Below, in pieces: positions 26,040-34,602 of a stretch of DNA of 64,000 nt (positions within the stretch are counted from its first letter, which is position 1; each line of letters begins with the position of its first letter). A model generated the notes under the pieces. It was not told the DNA's origin, ran no database searches, and saw nothing but the letters and a program-made list of their open reading frames with translations. Source of the stretch: Pedobacter sp. PLR (GTDB lineage Bacteria > Bacteroidota > Bacteroidia > Sphingobacteriales > Sphingobacteriaceae); contig NZ_JAPIVQ010000011.1 in the NCBI RefSeq assembly GCF_026239675.1, positions 124,001-188,000 on the forward strand, read 5' to 3'. The position numbers and the translations under genes were made by a program.

Positions 26040-27473
26040 ATGCAAAACACTTGTACCCAAGTATGGAATAACTGTCTCCAAATCATAAAGGATAATATCC
26101 CGGCCCAGAGCTTCAAGACCTGGTTCGAACCGATATCAGCCCTTAAGCTAGAAGGCAGCGTTTTAACTGTACAAGTACCTAGTTTGTTCTTCTACGAGTG
26201 GCTGGAAGAGCATTACGTGGCATTATTACGTAAAACGGTTAAACAACAACTTGGCGCGGAAGGACGTTTAGAGTATAATATAGTGGTAGATAAATCTACA
26301 AATGGAGCACTACCTTATACGACAAACATGCCTTCAAACGGAAGCATGTCTTCTACCAACAGGAAACAATCTATGCCGGTTCCTGTAAATGTGAACAGAG
26401 ACATTAAGAATCCATTTGTGATTCCCGGATTGAAAAAGATGAATGTAGATCCGCAACTGAATTCAAACTATACGTTTGATACTTTTGTAGAAGGTGACTG
26501 TAACCGCCTTGCCCGTTCGGCAGGACATGCGGTAGCGGCAAAACCTGGTGCAACATCATTCAACCCATTAATGATCTATGGTGCTTCAGGTCTGGGAAAA
26601 ACCCACCTGGCTCAGGCGATTGGAAATGAAATCAGACAAAACCTTCCTGATAAGTTGGTCATCTACTTATCATGTGAAAAGTTCTGTCAGCAGTTTGTGG
26701 AATCATTGAAAAACAATACGATCAATGACTTCGTGAATTTTTACCAGGCAATGGACGTGATCATCATGGATGATATTCACAACTTTGCCGGAAAAGAGAA
26801 AACTCAGGATATCTTCTTCCATATCTTCAACCATTTACACCAATCAGGCAAGCAAATCATTATCACTTCTGATAAGTCGCCGAAAGACCTTACCGGTTTA
26901 GAGGAGCGCTTATTGAGTCGTTTCAAATGGGGCCTTTCAGCAGATCTTCAGATCCCTGAACTGGAAACCAGAATTGCGATCTTAAGAAAGAAAATGTATG
27001 CTGACGGAATTGATCTTCCTGATGAAGTGGTAGAATACGTAGCACATAACATCGACAACAACGTTCGTGAACTGGAAGGCGCAATGGTTTCGCTATTGGC
27101 ACAATCTACGATGAACAAGAAAGAAATTGATTTGCAACTGGCTAAATCAATGTTGAAGAACTTTATCAAAAATACCACGAAAGAAGTTTCCATGGATTAC
27201 ATCCAGAAACTGGTTTGTGACTACTTTGAAGTTCCGGTACATTTATTAAAAGCGCCTACCCGTAAAAGGGAAATCGTTCAGGCCCGTCAGATCTCTATGT
27301 ATTTATCAAAAGGGATGACAAAGTCTTCTTTGAAAACTATCGGAGCTTTCTTTGGTGGCAGAGATCACTCAACAGTGATTTATGCTTGTCAGACAGTAGA
27401 AGATTTAATTCAAACTGACAAAACTTTTAGAGCTTATGTGAATGATATAGAGAAAAAACTGAAAATGAGCTAA
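26040..27473 (+). CDS. dnaA: Chromosomal replication initiator protein DnaA
   Basis: A 477-residue DnaA with all four domains. The N-terminal domain I (WNNCLQIIKDNIPAQSFKTWFEPI) is followed by a Ser/Asn/Pro-rich linker at about 90-130 and the AAA+ domain III with Walker A GASGLGKTHLAQA and Walker B VIIMDDIHNFAGK. Domain IV ends with the DNA-binding signature GGRDHSTVIYACQTV. It opens the replication origin by binding DnaA boxes as an ATP complex, and the cluster of boxes upstream suggests autoregulation. It is monocistronic: the dnaN gene does not follow, which is usual in Bacteroidota, and a hairpin terminator lies 19 bp after the stop. Confidence 0.98.
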   Translation: MQNTCTQVWNNCLQIIKDNIPAQSFKTWFEPISALKLEGSVLTVQVPSLFFYEWLEEHYVALLRKTVKQQLGAEGRLEYNIVVDKSTNGALPYTTNMPSNGSMSSTNRKQSMPVPVNVNRDIKNPFVIPGLKKMNVDPQLNSNYTFDTFVEGDCNRLARSAGHAVAAKPGATSFNPLMIYGASGLGKTHLAQAIGNEIRQNLPDKLVIYLSCEKFCQQFVESLKNNTINDFVNFYQAMDVIIMDDIHNFAGKEKTQDIFFHIFNHLHQSGKQIIITSDKSPKDLTGLEERLLSRFKWGLSADLQIPELETRIAILRKKMYADGIDLPDEVVEYVAHNIDNNVRELEGAMVSLLAQSTMNKKEIDLQLAKSMLKNFIKNTTKEVSMDYIQKLVCDYFEVPVHLLKAPTRKREIVQARQISMYLSKGMTKSSLKTIGAFFGGRDHSTVIYACQTVEDLIQTDKTFRAYVNDIEKKLKMS

Positions 27474-27492
27474 TCATTTCATACCATATATT

Positions 27493-27540
27493 AAAAGCCG
27501 GGAATAGAAATCGCCACAGATTTTCATTCCCGGCTTTTTT
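27493..27540 (+). terminator. Terminator of dnaA
   Basis: A 13-bp perfect inverted repeat (27493-27505 with 27526-27538), a 20-nt loop and a terminal T-run, shortly after the dnaA stop codon. Confidence 0.85.
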
Positions 27541-27566
27541 GTTCGTAGAATATTTTACCTTTAAGG

Positions 27567-28259
27567 ATGAGCACTTTTGCAGAAAGAATCATCTCGTTTA
27601 ATCAAAATCTGACGTATAAAGGGGTGTTGCCGGAAGGTATCCGGATCATGAATCCATTTCAGGAAAGCCCGCTTGCGCTGGCCGCTTCTACTGAATTTTA
27701 CCGGAAATATTATAACGATAGCAAGCCGCGGCATCTGATCTTTGGCATCAACCCCGGGCGTTTCGGCTCCGGACAAACCGGAATTTCTTTTACGGATCCG
27801 AAAAGACTACAAGCAAATTGCCATATTGAGTATGCCGGTCCGGTTACTCATGAGCCATCTTCAGCTTATATTTATGAAATGATTGCCGCATTTGGCGGAG
27901 AAGAAAAATTCTATCAGCAGTTCTACATTCATTCCATCTGCCCTCTGGGATTTACCAAAATGGGGGAGAACGGGAAGGAAACCAATTACAACTATTACGA
28001 TAGTCCGGCTTTATTGAAGTCTGTTTCCTCTTTTATTATAGAGAACATCAGGAAACAAATTGACATGGGCTTTGAAACTGAGGTCTGCTTTTGCTTCGGA
28101 ACGGGTAAAAATGAGACTTTCTTTAGAAAACTAAATGAGGCACACCAGTTCTTCAAAAAGATCGTTGCCCTGGAACATCCAAGGTATATCATGCAGTACA
28201 AGTCAAAAGAGAAGTCAGCATATATTGATAAATACCTGCGTGCTTTTAGCGAATTTTAA
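27567..28259 (+). CDS. SMUG2-type uracil-DNA glycosylase family protein
   Basis: A 230-residue member of the uracil-DNA glycosylase superfamily, which removes deaminated bases in base-excision repair. The active-site motif 1 is LIFGINPGRFGSGQTG (compare GMNPGPFG in SMUG1), with Asn as the expected catalytic residue. Motif 2 is EHPRYIMQY near the C-terminus, where the family has its His-Pro loop. A SMUG2 subfamily is known from Pedobacter relatives. The protein is cytoplasmic, starts 93 bp after dnaA behind its own region, and its last 14 bp overlap the end of the convergent Crp gene. Exact base specificity (uracil, xanthine) is not predictable. Confidence 0.85.
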   Translation: MSTFAERIISFNQNLTYKGVLPEGIRIMNPFQESPLALAASTEFYRKYYNDSKPRHLIFGINPGRFGSGQTGISFTDPKRLQANCHIEYAGPVTHEPSSAYIYEMIAAFGGEEKFYQQFYIHSICPLGFTKMGENGKETNYNYYDSPALLKSVSSFIIENIRKQIDMGFETEVCFCFGTGKNETFFRKLNEAHQFFKKIVALEHPRYIMQYKSKEKSAYIDKYLRAFSEF

Positions 28260-28968
28260 GGGTTTTATTGCTGTAGCTAGAGATCTCTGCCAGCATTTTG
28301 ATGTTGGTAATCGTGATTTTTCGGCCTTCGGAAAACAGGACACCCAGATTTTTGAACTCTTTCAGGATTCTCACTAAATTCTCTTTGGCAATACCTGCCA
28401 TGTTGGATAAGTCGCTGCGGGAAATGTTGATCGTTTCCTCATTTGAATCCTCATTCTTGTATTTTTCTCTCAATACAATCAGGGTAATCGCGACTCTTTC
28501 CCTTGCCGTTCTTTGCGTGAACACAGAGATGTTGTTGGTCAGCACCGCATATTCATGACTCATATTCTTCAGCAAACGCTGAGATAAAATTACCGAACTG
28601 TGCAGCACTTCCAGGAAATCTTCTTTAGGAATAAAGGCAATTATACAGTCTTCAATAGCAGATGCAGAGTCCGGATAACGCTCCTCAGAGAGGATGGCAT
28701 GATAACCGATCAGCTCGCCGGTACCTGCTACATACATGATCTGTTCCCGGCCATCGCGATCAACTTTATACTTCTTGACAATTCCTTTCTGGATGAAAAA
28801 TATCCCTGAAGGAACTGCTCCTTCTTTGAAAATCACATCTCCTTTGTTATAACTTTCTACCGTCATATTGGCATAAAGGCGGTCGTGGTCTTCTTCAGGA
28901 ATGCTCTTCAGGATAGATTGGGACTTGAAATTCCATTGATCAATTGGGAAAATACCGGCTAGGCTCAT
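28246..28968 (-). CDS. Crp/Fnr family transcriptional regulator
   Basis: A 240-residue regulator with an N-terminal cyclic-nucleotide-binding-like beta-barrel (SYNKGDVIFKEGAVPSGIFFIQKGIVKKY, GELIGYHAIL) and a C-terminal winged helix (ISRSDLSNMAGIAKENLVRILKEFKNLGVLFSEGRKITI, in two stretches). No FNR-type N-terminal cysteine cluster is seen, so oxygen sensing through an Fe-S cluster is unlikely. The ligand is unknown. Its 3' end overlaps the SMUG2 gene tail by 14 bp on the opposite strand. A -7 element lies 46 bp upstream of the start. Confidence 0.92.
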   Translation of the reverse strand: MSLAGIFPIDQWNFKSQSILKSIPEEDHDRLYANMTVESYNKGDVIFKEGAVPSGIFFIQKGIVKKYKVDRDGREQIMYVAGTGELIGYHAILSEERYPDSASAIEDCIIAFIPKEDFLEVLHSSVILSQRLLKNMSHEYAVLTNNISVFTQRTARERVAITLIVLREKYKNEDSNEETINISRSDLSNMAGIAKENLVRILKEFKNLGVLFSEGRKITITNIKMLAEISSYSNKTLKIR

Positions 28969-29013
28969 AATGCTCGTTCTCTAATCTTTGAAGTTGAATC
29001 CTTTTTGATACCA

Positions 29014-29021
29014 CAAAGTTA
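29014..29021 (-). promoter_or_regulatory. Candidate -7 promoter element of the Crp/Fnr gene
   Basis: TAACTTTG on the minus strand matches TAnnTTTG exactly, 45 bp before the ATG at 28968. A TTG lies 15 nt upstream (29037-29039), slightly closer than the usual 17-23. Confidence 0.5.
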
Positions 29022-29143
29022 CTTTTATTTTTTCTGCAATCGGGCTATATTAAAGGTCATGTTGACGTAATAACTTTTACATAAATTGATATTTATCAGT
29101 TTTTCGATTGACAAGGATGTGTGTTTTTTCTGGTTCATGAGCT

Positions 29144-29151
29144 TAAATTTG
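29144..29151 (+). promoter_or_regulatory. Candidate -7 promoter element of the YegP-like gene
   Basis: TAAATTTG matches TAnnTTTG and lies 23 bp before the ATG at 29175. No convincing -33 TTG is present at the standard spacing. Confidence 0.5.
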
Positions 29152-29174
29152 TAGTCGTAAACTTAACATGAGTG

Positions 29175-29555
29175 ATGGCGAAATTTCAGATTATAAAAGA
29201 CCTTGACAACAAGTTCCATTTTAACCTAAAGCTAAAATCAGGCGATATCGTATTGCGTAGTACAGATAAAACTGTCGCAAAGATTTCCTGCGAAAAGCAA
29301 GTAGAATTGGTAAGAGCCAATTCACAATTTGCACAGCGTTTCAGTAGACAAACGGACGACCAGGGTTCTTTTTTTATATTAAAGGACGCAGATAATCAGG
29401 TGCTTGGCCGTAGTGGTTATTATACGTACTGGTTGGATATGGAGCGTAGTATTGCAGCAGTACGCAGCTATACCCATGATGCAGAACTGGAAGATCTGAG
29501 CGCAGTAGCGCAAGGTGCAACCAAAGGAGCAGCATTAGATTTAGTGGCTGAATAG
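29175..29555 (+). CDS. YegP-like DUF1508 protein
   Basis: A 126-residue soluble protein with two tandem DUF1508-like units of about 50 residues. The first is FQIIKDLDNKFHFNLKLKSGDIVLRST, the second SFFILKDADNQVLGRSGYYT followed by the family's short helix. The C-terminal tail (ELEDLSAVAQGATKGAALDLVAE) is extra. The family (E. coli YegP) is small, widespread and functionally unknown. The ATG at 29175 is used; a GTG directly before it is in frame but adds only one residue. Flanked by its own -7 element and terminator, it is monocistronic. Confidence 0.8.
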   Translation: MAKFQIIKDLDNKFHFNLKLKSGDIVLRSTDKTVAKISCEKQVELVRANSQFAQRFSRQTDDQGSFFILKDADNQVLGRSGYYTYWLDMERSIAAVRSYTHDAELEDLSAVAQGATKGAALDLVAE

Positions 29556-29585
29556 TCCGGTCTAAAGCACGTAAAATTCCCTATT

Positions 29586-29627
29586 AAGCAACACTTCGGC
29601 GGCGAGCAGGAGGGTTGCTTTTTTTTT
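29586..29627 (+). terminator. Terminator after the YegP-like gene
   Basis: A 7-bp stem (29586-29592 with 29614-29620) closing a GC-rich loop is followed by nine T residues. Confidence 0.7.
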
Positions 29628-29756
29628 GACCATGCCTTGGGCTTCCCGGTTTCGGGGGCTGTCAGGTATTGCTAATGCAGCTTGTAAATATATTTTTCCA
29701 AACACTCAGGTTTTATAAATCTTAATATAGATGTTAGTCTAACTAATAAAGAAAAT

Positions 29757-30191
29757 ATGAAAGAGTTAAGGGAAAAGATGTTCGTGTTGGAAGAAAATTC
29801 ATCAAGGTTGGATGGAAACATGTCTAAGATGGAAGGGAGGATGGACAGGATGGAGGAGATCATGTCTAAGTTGGTAGCGCAAATAACCAGGATAGAAGAA
29901 AACATGTCGCGTCTCATAAACTACAGTTTAAGCACTCGTGCAATGCTGGAGGGAGTTGCGGTGAAGGCTGATGAAAATTTCAGGAAAATAGATGAAAACT
30001 TTACCAGAGTTGATGAAAGATTAAATAAGATTGAAAGTAGACTTAATCTTTTAACTAATGATACTTCAAATAATTTCAATGAAGTTGGAGATCAATTGAG
30101 CAGTATTAAGGTAGAGATCACCAAAATAGGTGCGGCTACCCGGTACGAACAGCATCATGAAGATCAAAAGAAATTTAATCTCAACAATTGA
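29757..30191 (+). CDS. Coiled-coil protein of unknown function
   Basis: A 144-residue protein that is almost entirely heptad-patterned. The segment 1-60 has repeated Met/Glu heptads (GNMSKMEGRMDRMEEIMSKL) and 75-130 a second coil with repeats of the type DENFRKIDENFTRVDERLNKI. No signal peptide or membrane segment is present. It probably forms a trimeric or dimeric cytoplasmic coil; similar heptads occur in phage tail-fibre and adaptor-like proteins, so function cannot be deduced. It stands alone with its own terminator. A short palindrome GTTAGTCTAAC lies at 29733-29743, just before the gene. Confidence 0.7.
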   Translation: MKELREKMFVLEENSSRLDGNMSKMEGRMDRMEEIMSKLVAQITRIEENMSRLINYSLSTRAMLEGVAVKADENFRKIDENFTRVDERLNKIESRLNLLTNDTSNNFNEVGDQLSSIKVEITKIGAATRYEQHHEDQKKFNLNN

Positions 30192-30213
30192 TTTTGATAC
30201 ACTAATATACTTT

Positions 30214-30238
30214 AAGCTCCTTAAGGGGCTTTTTTTTA
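30214..30238 (+). terminator. Terminator after the coiled-coil gene
   Basis: A 7-bp stem (30214-30220 with 30225-30231, one G-T pair) and a 4-nt loop are followed by a T-run. Confidence 0.85.
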
Positions 30239-30351
30239 TAGAATTGTTGGTTTTCAGAAGAACTCCCCGGGGACTAGTCCCTTTTAGACCATTACGCAAC
30301 AATTAGCTCACAGTTTAGACAGATGAGAATTTTTATAGTAATATTGATACT

Positions 30352-33297
30352 ATGAAAACGCTGAACCTCTTTTTCACCTCCCTGATCTGCCTCCAGGCAG
30401 CAGCACTCTCTGCACAAACCATTCATCCGGATAGTGCCGGACTGGCGCTTAAACAACTGTCCAAAGAAAAACAGGAGCTTGTAAAGCAGTTTTCTGTTTC
30501 CGGAAACAAGGTAGAAAGCATAGAGAAAATGTTAAGCCTTGGCTTATGGAAAGAAGCCGCAGAGGCGATAGCTGCTAATAAAAAACCTTCTACAGCCTAT
30601 AAATTGCTTTCTGCGGATTACCTGATCCTGAATAATGACTTTAAGCAGGCAGAAGTTCTGGTAGATGAACTGAGAAAGAAGGAGCCAAATCAGGAGAAAG
30701 CATTGTTGTTGAAAGCTTTTCTGGAAATCCAGGCCTGGAGATTACCGGAAGCAGCGGCACTTTGCGAGCAGGCTTTAAAAGCCCGGGATTCCAAAAAAGG
30801 ACCATCTTCAGAAAAACTCTGGCTGATGCTGGGTAGAACAAGGTTACTTCAAAAAAACTATACTGAAGCCCTTTCCATCGCTAAGAAAGTCATTCAACAG
30901 AATCCCAATAGTGCAGGAGCCTACTTGTTGGAAGCAGATGTTTACTTCTGGAACCAACAACCAGACCTTGCCGAAGCACCATTAAAGAAATCACTCCGTT
31001 TAGATCCTTATAATACAGATGCACGGTTTAGCTATGGCTACGCGATCTGGCGAAGGGTGGATGCCAGGCAACTCAACGCAATGGCGGCACAGTGGGAACT
31101 GGCCCTGGCCATCAATCCACTTCATTTTCAAACCAACTGGCACTGGGGGAACGGCCATACCAACCTGACTTATGCAGATTATGCAGAGAAAGATGATGAC
31201 ATCATTAGAAAAGCTTTGAAAAAAGCCGATGATGAGGTCAGCAAAAACCAGATAGCCAATGCAATTGAAACCACCAGGACGATAGAAAAGGAATATCCGG
31301 GTTCCGTGCTTCCCGGCATGCACCGTGCTGCTATCTACTATATCGCTTTTGATATGGATCGTAAAACGAGGTTAGATTCCGCAGAAAATATCTTTAGAAC
31401 AGTCCTGCTGCGTAAAAAGCATTATGGTCCGGCGCATAATGGCCTGTCTGCGGTGATCAAGTCTAAAAGAATCCCTTATCTGGCGGTGTATGACTCGATT
31501 TCCAACACTTTGAACACCACAAAGATCAACGATATGGTTAATTTTCAGAAGGTATTTCCTGATGTCAATTATTACCCTGGCGAAACGGTGAAAGCAATGG
31601 CCTGGAACCAGTTGTTTACCGCAGTCGTCTATTTTCCTTTCCTATCTAAACAAGGGGAGTCCTTCCGGATTCCACCACTACATAAAGATTTGGCGGTAAC
31701 GATGAACGCCCCTTATTTCCGTTACATGACTACTTTCGACAACAGGCAATGGATGGATATCCGCGGGGTAGGTAGTGGTGCTGCGGCAATTGAATACGTA
31801 GAGCGAGGTGCCTTTCTGGAAAGAAATGTGATCCTTCATGAGTATGTCCACCTGTTCCATGGCCGGGTGCTCACCGATGCCGAAAGCCGCAAAATCAGGG
31901 CCTTGTATTATCAGGCGATGAAAGAGAAAAGAACACTGGATTATTATTCCCAGAACAATGAAAGCGAATATTTAGCACAGACTTATCCTGCCTATTTTGA
32001 GCCGGTAAAGGTGCATCCACTGGATTTTAAATCCATGAATACAACCTCCGATTTGAAAACTAAAGACCCTGATATGTATCAGTTTCTGGATCAGCTGGTT
32101 AAAAAAGAACGCGCTTACCTGGCCGGAGATCATAAAGCAATGGCGAGCAACTGGTCGGAAGTTTACCTGAATATGAGTAAAGAGATGAGCAGAAGCAATT
32201 TGCGACTGACGACAAATTATCTGGATACCGCCCTGGTGTATGATCCTTTATATCTGCCGGCCTATCTTTATTATGCGCAATTGAAAACAGAAAAGAGAGA
32301 CTTTAAAGGAGCAGAGGAATGGATTAAAAAGGCGGAAGTGGTAAACCCGGAATATGCGCCGATATATACCGCTTATGCCAATTTATATGCCGCGAGGTTC
32401 GCTGAAAACGATATTGATCAAAAAACAGGTGTGCAGCAGCAGGCATTTTACCTGAATAAAGCCTTCCGTCTGGAAGATGATTATCAGGAATTGGCGTCTA
32501 TCAATTTATCATTGGCAGAGATGTATAAGAAAAATGGCATGATTGCAGAATCCATGGCTACTGCTACCGAATATGGGAAGACGGGAGCAACCGTCTCTAC
32601 CTACCTTAGAGACCGCAGGGATGATGCTATAGCTTATGCCGCGGTGCTAAAATCCGGACTAGGCTATGCAGCAGAGCCGGTAGCCACCCTCAAAGGATTG
32701 GTGGAACAGAAGCCTCAGAATTTTGAGTACAGAAACAAATATGCGGATGCATTGGCAATGAATCAACAATATGAAGCCGCCATTCTTACCTTAAAAGAAG
32801 CACAAGCTATTTTGGCAGCTTCCGGCAATGCAAGGACGGATTACAACCTGAGGATAGCGGACTTTTATGCAGCTAATGGGGATAAAGAGAAAGCCGAAGA
32901 ATACCTGCAGCCATTTATAAAAGGAACTCAGGTGGTCAGAAATACAGATTTACTCAGGTATAGTCAGTTACTGATCAAAATGGGCCATGGTGAAAAAGCG
33001 GAAACGGTGTTTAAAACCGCATTCTCTAAAGGGAATCCATTTTACATGGCCGACTATCATTACACTCAAGGCAAGCTGCTAGCGGCTACAGGCAAGGATA
33101 AAACAACAGTTATCGCATTATATGAAAAAGCGATTGCGGAAAATCCATACCTGTTTCCGGCGTATTCCGAATTGATCAATAGTTATCAGATTGCCGGACA
33201 AAATGAAAAGGTTAAGGCAGTCAAAGCTAGACTTGCGGCCTTGAAAATTGTACCTGGTCCGGGCTTTAAACAGATGCTGAGCGATGTTGCACCCTAG
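30352..33297 (+). CDS. Secreted TPR protein with embedded HExxH metallopeptidase domain
   Basis: A 981-residue exported protein (signal peptide ending at LSAQ). Residues about 60-260 and 640-960 are tetratricopeptide-type helical repeats, for example LWLMLGRTRLLQKNYTEAL, RFSYGYAIWRRVD and DYNLRIADFYAANGDKEKAEEYL. Between them lies a zinc-peptidase-like domain: HEYVH at 496-500 in VILHEYVHLFHGR, then YSQNNESEYLAQTYPAYF about 40 residues later, where Glu537 or Glu539 can be the third metal ligand. This spacing resembles gluzincins of the anthrax-lethal-factor-like group. The location is periplasmic or surface. The substrate is unknown, and the pairing of TPR arms with a peptidase core suggests a protein-processing machine. 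Confidence 0.78.
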   Translation: MKTLNLFFTSLICLQAAALSAQTIHPDSAGLALKQLSKEKQELVKQFSVSGNKVESIEKMLSLGLWKEAAEAIAANKKPSTAYKLLSADYLILNNDFKQAEVLVDELRKKEPNQEKALLLKAFLEIQAWRLPEAAALCEQALKARDSKKGPSSEKLWLMLGRTRLLQKNYTEALSIAKKVIQQNPNSAGAYLLEADVYFWNQQPDLAEAPLKKSLRLDPYNTDARFSYGYAIWRRVDARQLNAMAAQWELALAINPLHFQTNWHWGNGHTNLTYADYAEKDDDIIRKALKKADDEVSKNQIANAIETTRTIEKEYPGSVLPGMHRAAIYYIAFDMDRKTRLDSAENIFRTVLLRKKHYGPAHNGLSAVIKSKRIPYLAVYDSISNTLNTTKINDMVNFQKVFPDVNYYPGETVKAMAWNQLFTAVVYFPFLSKQGESFRIPPLHKDLAVTMNAPYFRYMTTFDNRQWMDIRGVGSGAAAIEYVERGAFLERNVILHEYVHLFHGRVLTDAESRKIRALYYQAMKEKRTLDYYSQNNESEYLAQTYPAYFEPVKVHPLDFKSMNTTSDLKTKDPDMYQFLDQLVKKERAYLAGDHKAMASNWSEVYLNMSKEMSRSNLRLTTNYLDTALVYDPLYLPAYLYYAQLKTEKRDFKGAEEWIKKAEVVNPEYAPIYTAYANLYAARFAENDIDQKTGVQQQAFYLNKAFRLEDDYQELASINLSLAEMYKKNGMIAESMATATEYGKTGATVSTYLRDRRDDAIAYAAVLKSGLGYAAEPVATLKGLVEQKPQNFEYRNKYADALAMNQQYEAAILTLKEAQAILAASGNARTDYNLRIADFYAANGDKEKAEEYLQPFIKGTQVVRNTDLLRYSQLLIKMGHGEKAETVFKTAFSKGNPFYMADYHYTQGKLLAATGKDKTTVIALYEKAIAENPYLFPAYSELINSYQIAGQNEKVKAVKARLAALKIVPGPGFKQMLSDVAP

Positions 33298-33369
33298 TTT
33301 AATTGTAGTTTTCTGTCCAATAACCATCTCTGGAAAAAATAGCTGTATTAACACATTTCAACCCATTTT

Positions 33370-34485
33370 ATGAGCCGTATACTTCTTTTTTCACTTGCCG
33401 TTTTGGTCAGTTCCTTTTCTTTAAAAGCCCAGAATACCACTACATCCAGTGCTGCTGACACTGTTGAAGTTACTACTACTACTACTACTACTACTAAACC
33501 AGACCTTGCAGCAGCCCGAAAGCTTTACCAGCAAGCTCAAAAAGAGTTTGCCTTGTTTGAAACACAACATGGTGGTTTTGTGCAGACTAAAAACGTGAAT
33601 TTACATTACCTCAGTTGGGGTAAACCTTCCGGCATTCCATTAATCTGGTCTCACGGGAGTTTAACCAATGGCTATGAACTGTTAAAAGTAGCAGATGATT
33701 TGGTAAAGGCAGGTTATTACCTGATTGCCATCGACTATTATGGTCATGGGCAAACCGCTATTCCTGCACATCCCGTTTCTTTATATCATGTTGCTGATGA
33801 CATTGCAGAACTGATGGATCAGCTTAAAATCAAAAAGGCAGTCATCGGCGGATGGTCCAGAGGTGGAGGAGTAAGCACTGCTTTTTATGATGCCTATCCA
33901 GAGCGCGTACTAGGGCTGATTTTAGAAGATGGCGGCTCCGTAGCTCAAAATACACATTACCATAAAATGGAAGCTTCCCAATTGGAGAAAACCATCAAAA
34001 CGATTATGGAGCATACCTACAAGGATACCTTGTATACCAGTGCTTTCGACGCCTACTACGATATTTATGATCCGGAAGAAGGTGGGACGCAGTTTTCTGC
34101 ACTGGCCTGGATCAGGAAAGCTGGCAAAGAACAATGGGGGATCTATCCCGGCGTAATGGAATTGTTTCAAATGAATAGCGCTCAGCAATGGTCTGATCTT
34201 ATCCTGAGACCAACAAAAGTCACTCTTTTCGGAACATCCATGTCCTTACTGGCACCTGAAATCATCTATAGAAATCTGAATGTTCCGATGTTGATTTTAG
34301 ACCCTGCAAGCAAAGAAGATTTCATGCCTTTTGAAAAGGAAAATGCAGCATTACAAGCACAGCATCCAAAATTTATTGAACATAAAATCTATGAAAATAC
34401 AGGTCATAACATTCATTATGAGCAACCAAAGCGATTCGTTCAGGATCTAAGTGGTTTTCTGAAAAGGGTTAAGGCTTCTCCATAA
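33370..34485 (+). CDS. Exported alpha/beta-fold hydrolase
   Basis: A 371-residue protein with signal peptide (SSFSLKAQ) and an alpha/beta hydrolase domain. Visible: oxyanion region IPLIWSHGSLTNG, strand IAIDYYGHGQT, the nucleophile elbow GGWSRGGG with Ser, and the catalytic His in NTGHNIHYEQP. Between the signal peptide and the domain lies a run of eight Thr encoded by pure ACT repeats. The 3' end is duplicated downstream in tandem. Substrate unknown; the periplasm or outer membrane is the likely site. It follows the TPR metallopeptidase by 72 bp and may be co-transcribed with it. Confidence 0.88.
   Translation: MSRILLFSLAVLVSSFSLKAQNTTTSSAADTVEVTTTTTTTTKPDLAAARKLYQQAQKEFALFETQHGGFVQTKNVNLHYLSWGKPSGIPLIWSHGSLTNGYELLKVADDLVKAGYYLIAIDYYGHGQTAIPAHPVSLYHVADDIAELMDQLKIKKAVIGGWSRGGGVSTAFYDAYPERVLGLILEDGGSVAQNTHYHKMEASQLEKTIKTIMEHTYKDTLYTSAFDAYYDIYDPEEGGTQFSALAWIRKAGKEQWGIYPGVMELFQMNSAQQWSDLILRPTKVTLFGTSMSLLAPEIIYRNLNVPMLILDPASKEDFMPFEKENAALQAQHPKFIEHKIYENTGHNIHYEQPKRFVQDLSGFLKRVKASP
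33472..33495 (+). repeat. (ACT)8 trinucleotide repeat inside the hydrolase gene
   Basis: Eight uninterrupted ACT codons encode a Thr tract in the linker after the signal peptide. Slippage would change linker length without shifting the frame. Confidence 0.95.
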
Positions 34486-34567
34486 TTTGAGCAAGGTTAA
34501 GGCTGCTCAATAATCTGAGCAGGGTTAAGGCAATAATCTGAAAAGGGTTAAAGCTTCTCCTAAAATA
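34457..34567 (+). repeat. Degenerate tandem repeat spanning the hydrolase stop codon
   Basis: Four copies of a unit with core GGTTAAGGC (34467, 34495, 34523, and GGTTAAAGC at 34546) are spaced 28, 28 and 23 bp. The first copy encodes the protein C-terminus LKRVKASP and stop. The fourth copy would again read LKRVKASP. The copies probably arose by local duplication of the gene end. Confidence 0.85.
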
Positions 34568-34602
34568 ATTGTAATTTGGGGTTCATTCTTTTCATAAGCT
34601 GT

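Noticed and set aside
26122..26131. GGTTCGAACC, a tRNA T-arm-like string
   Set aside because: It lies inside the dnaA coding sequence (Trp-Phe-Glu-Pro) and no acceptor or anticodon arm fits around it. No tRNA or rRNA gene was recognised in the window.
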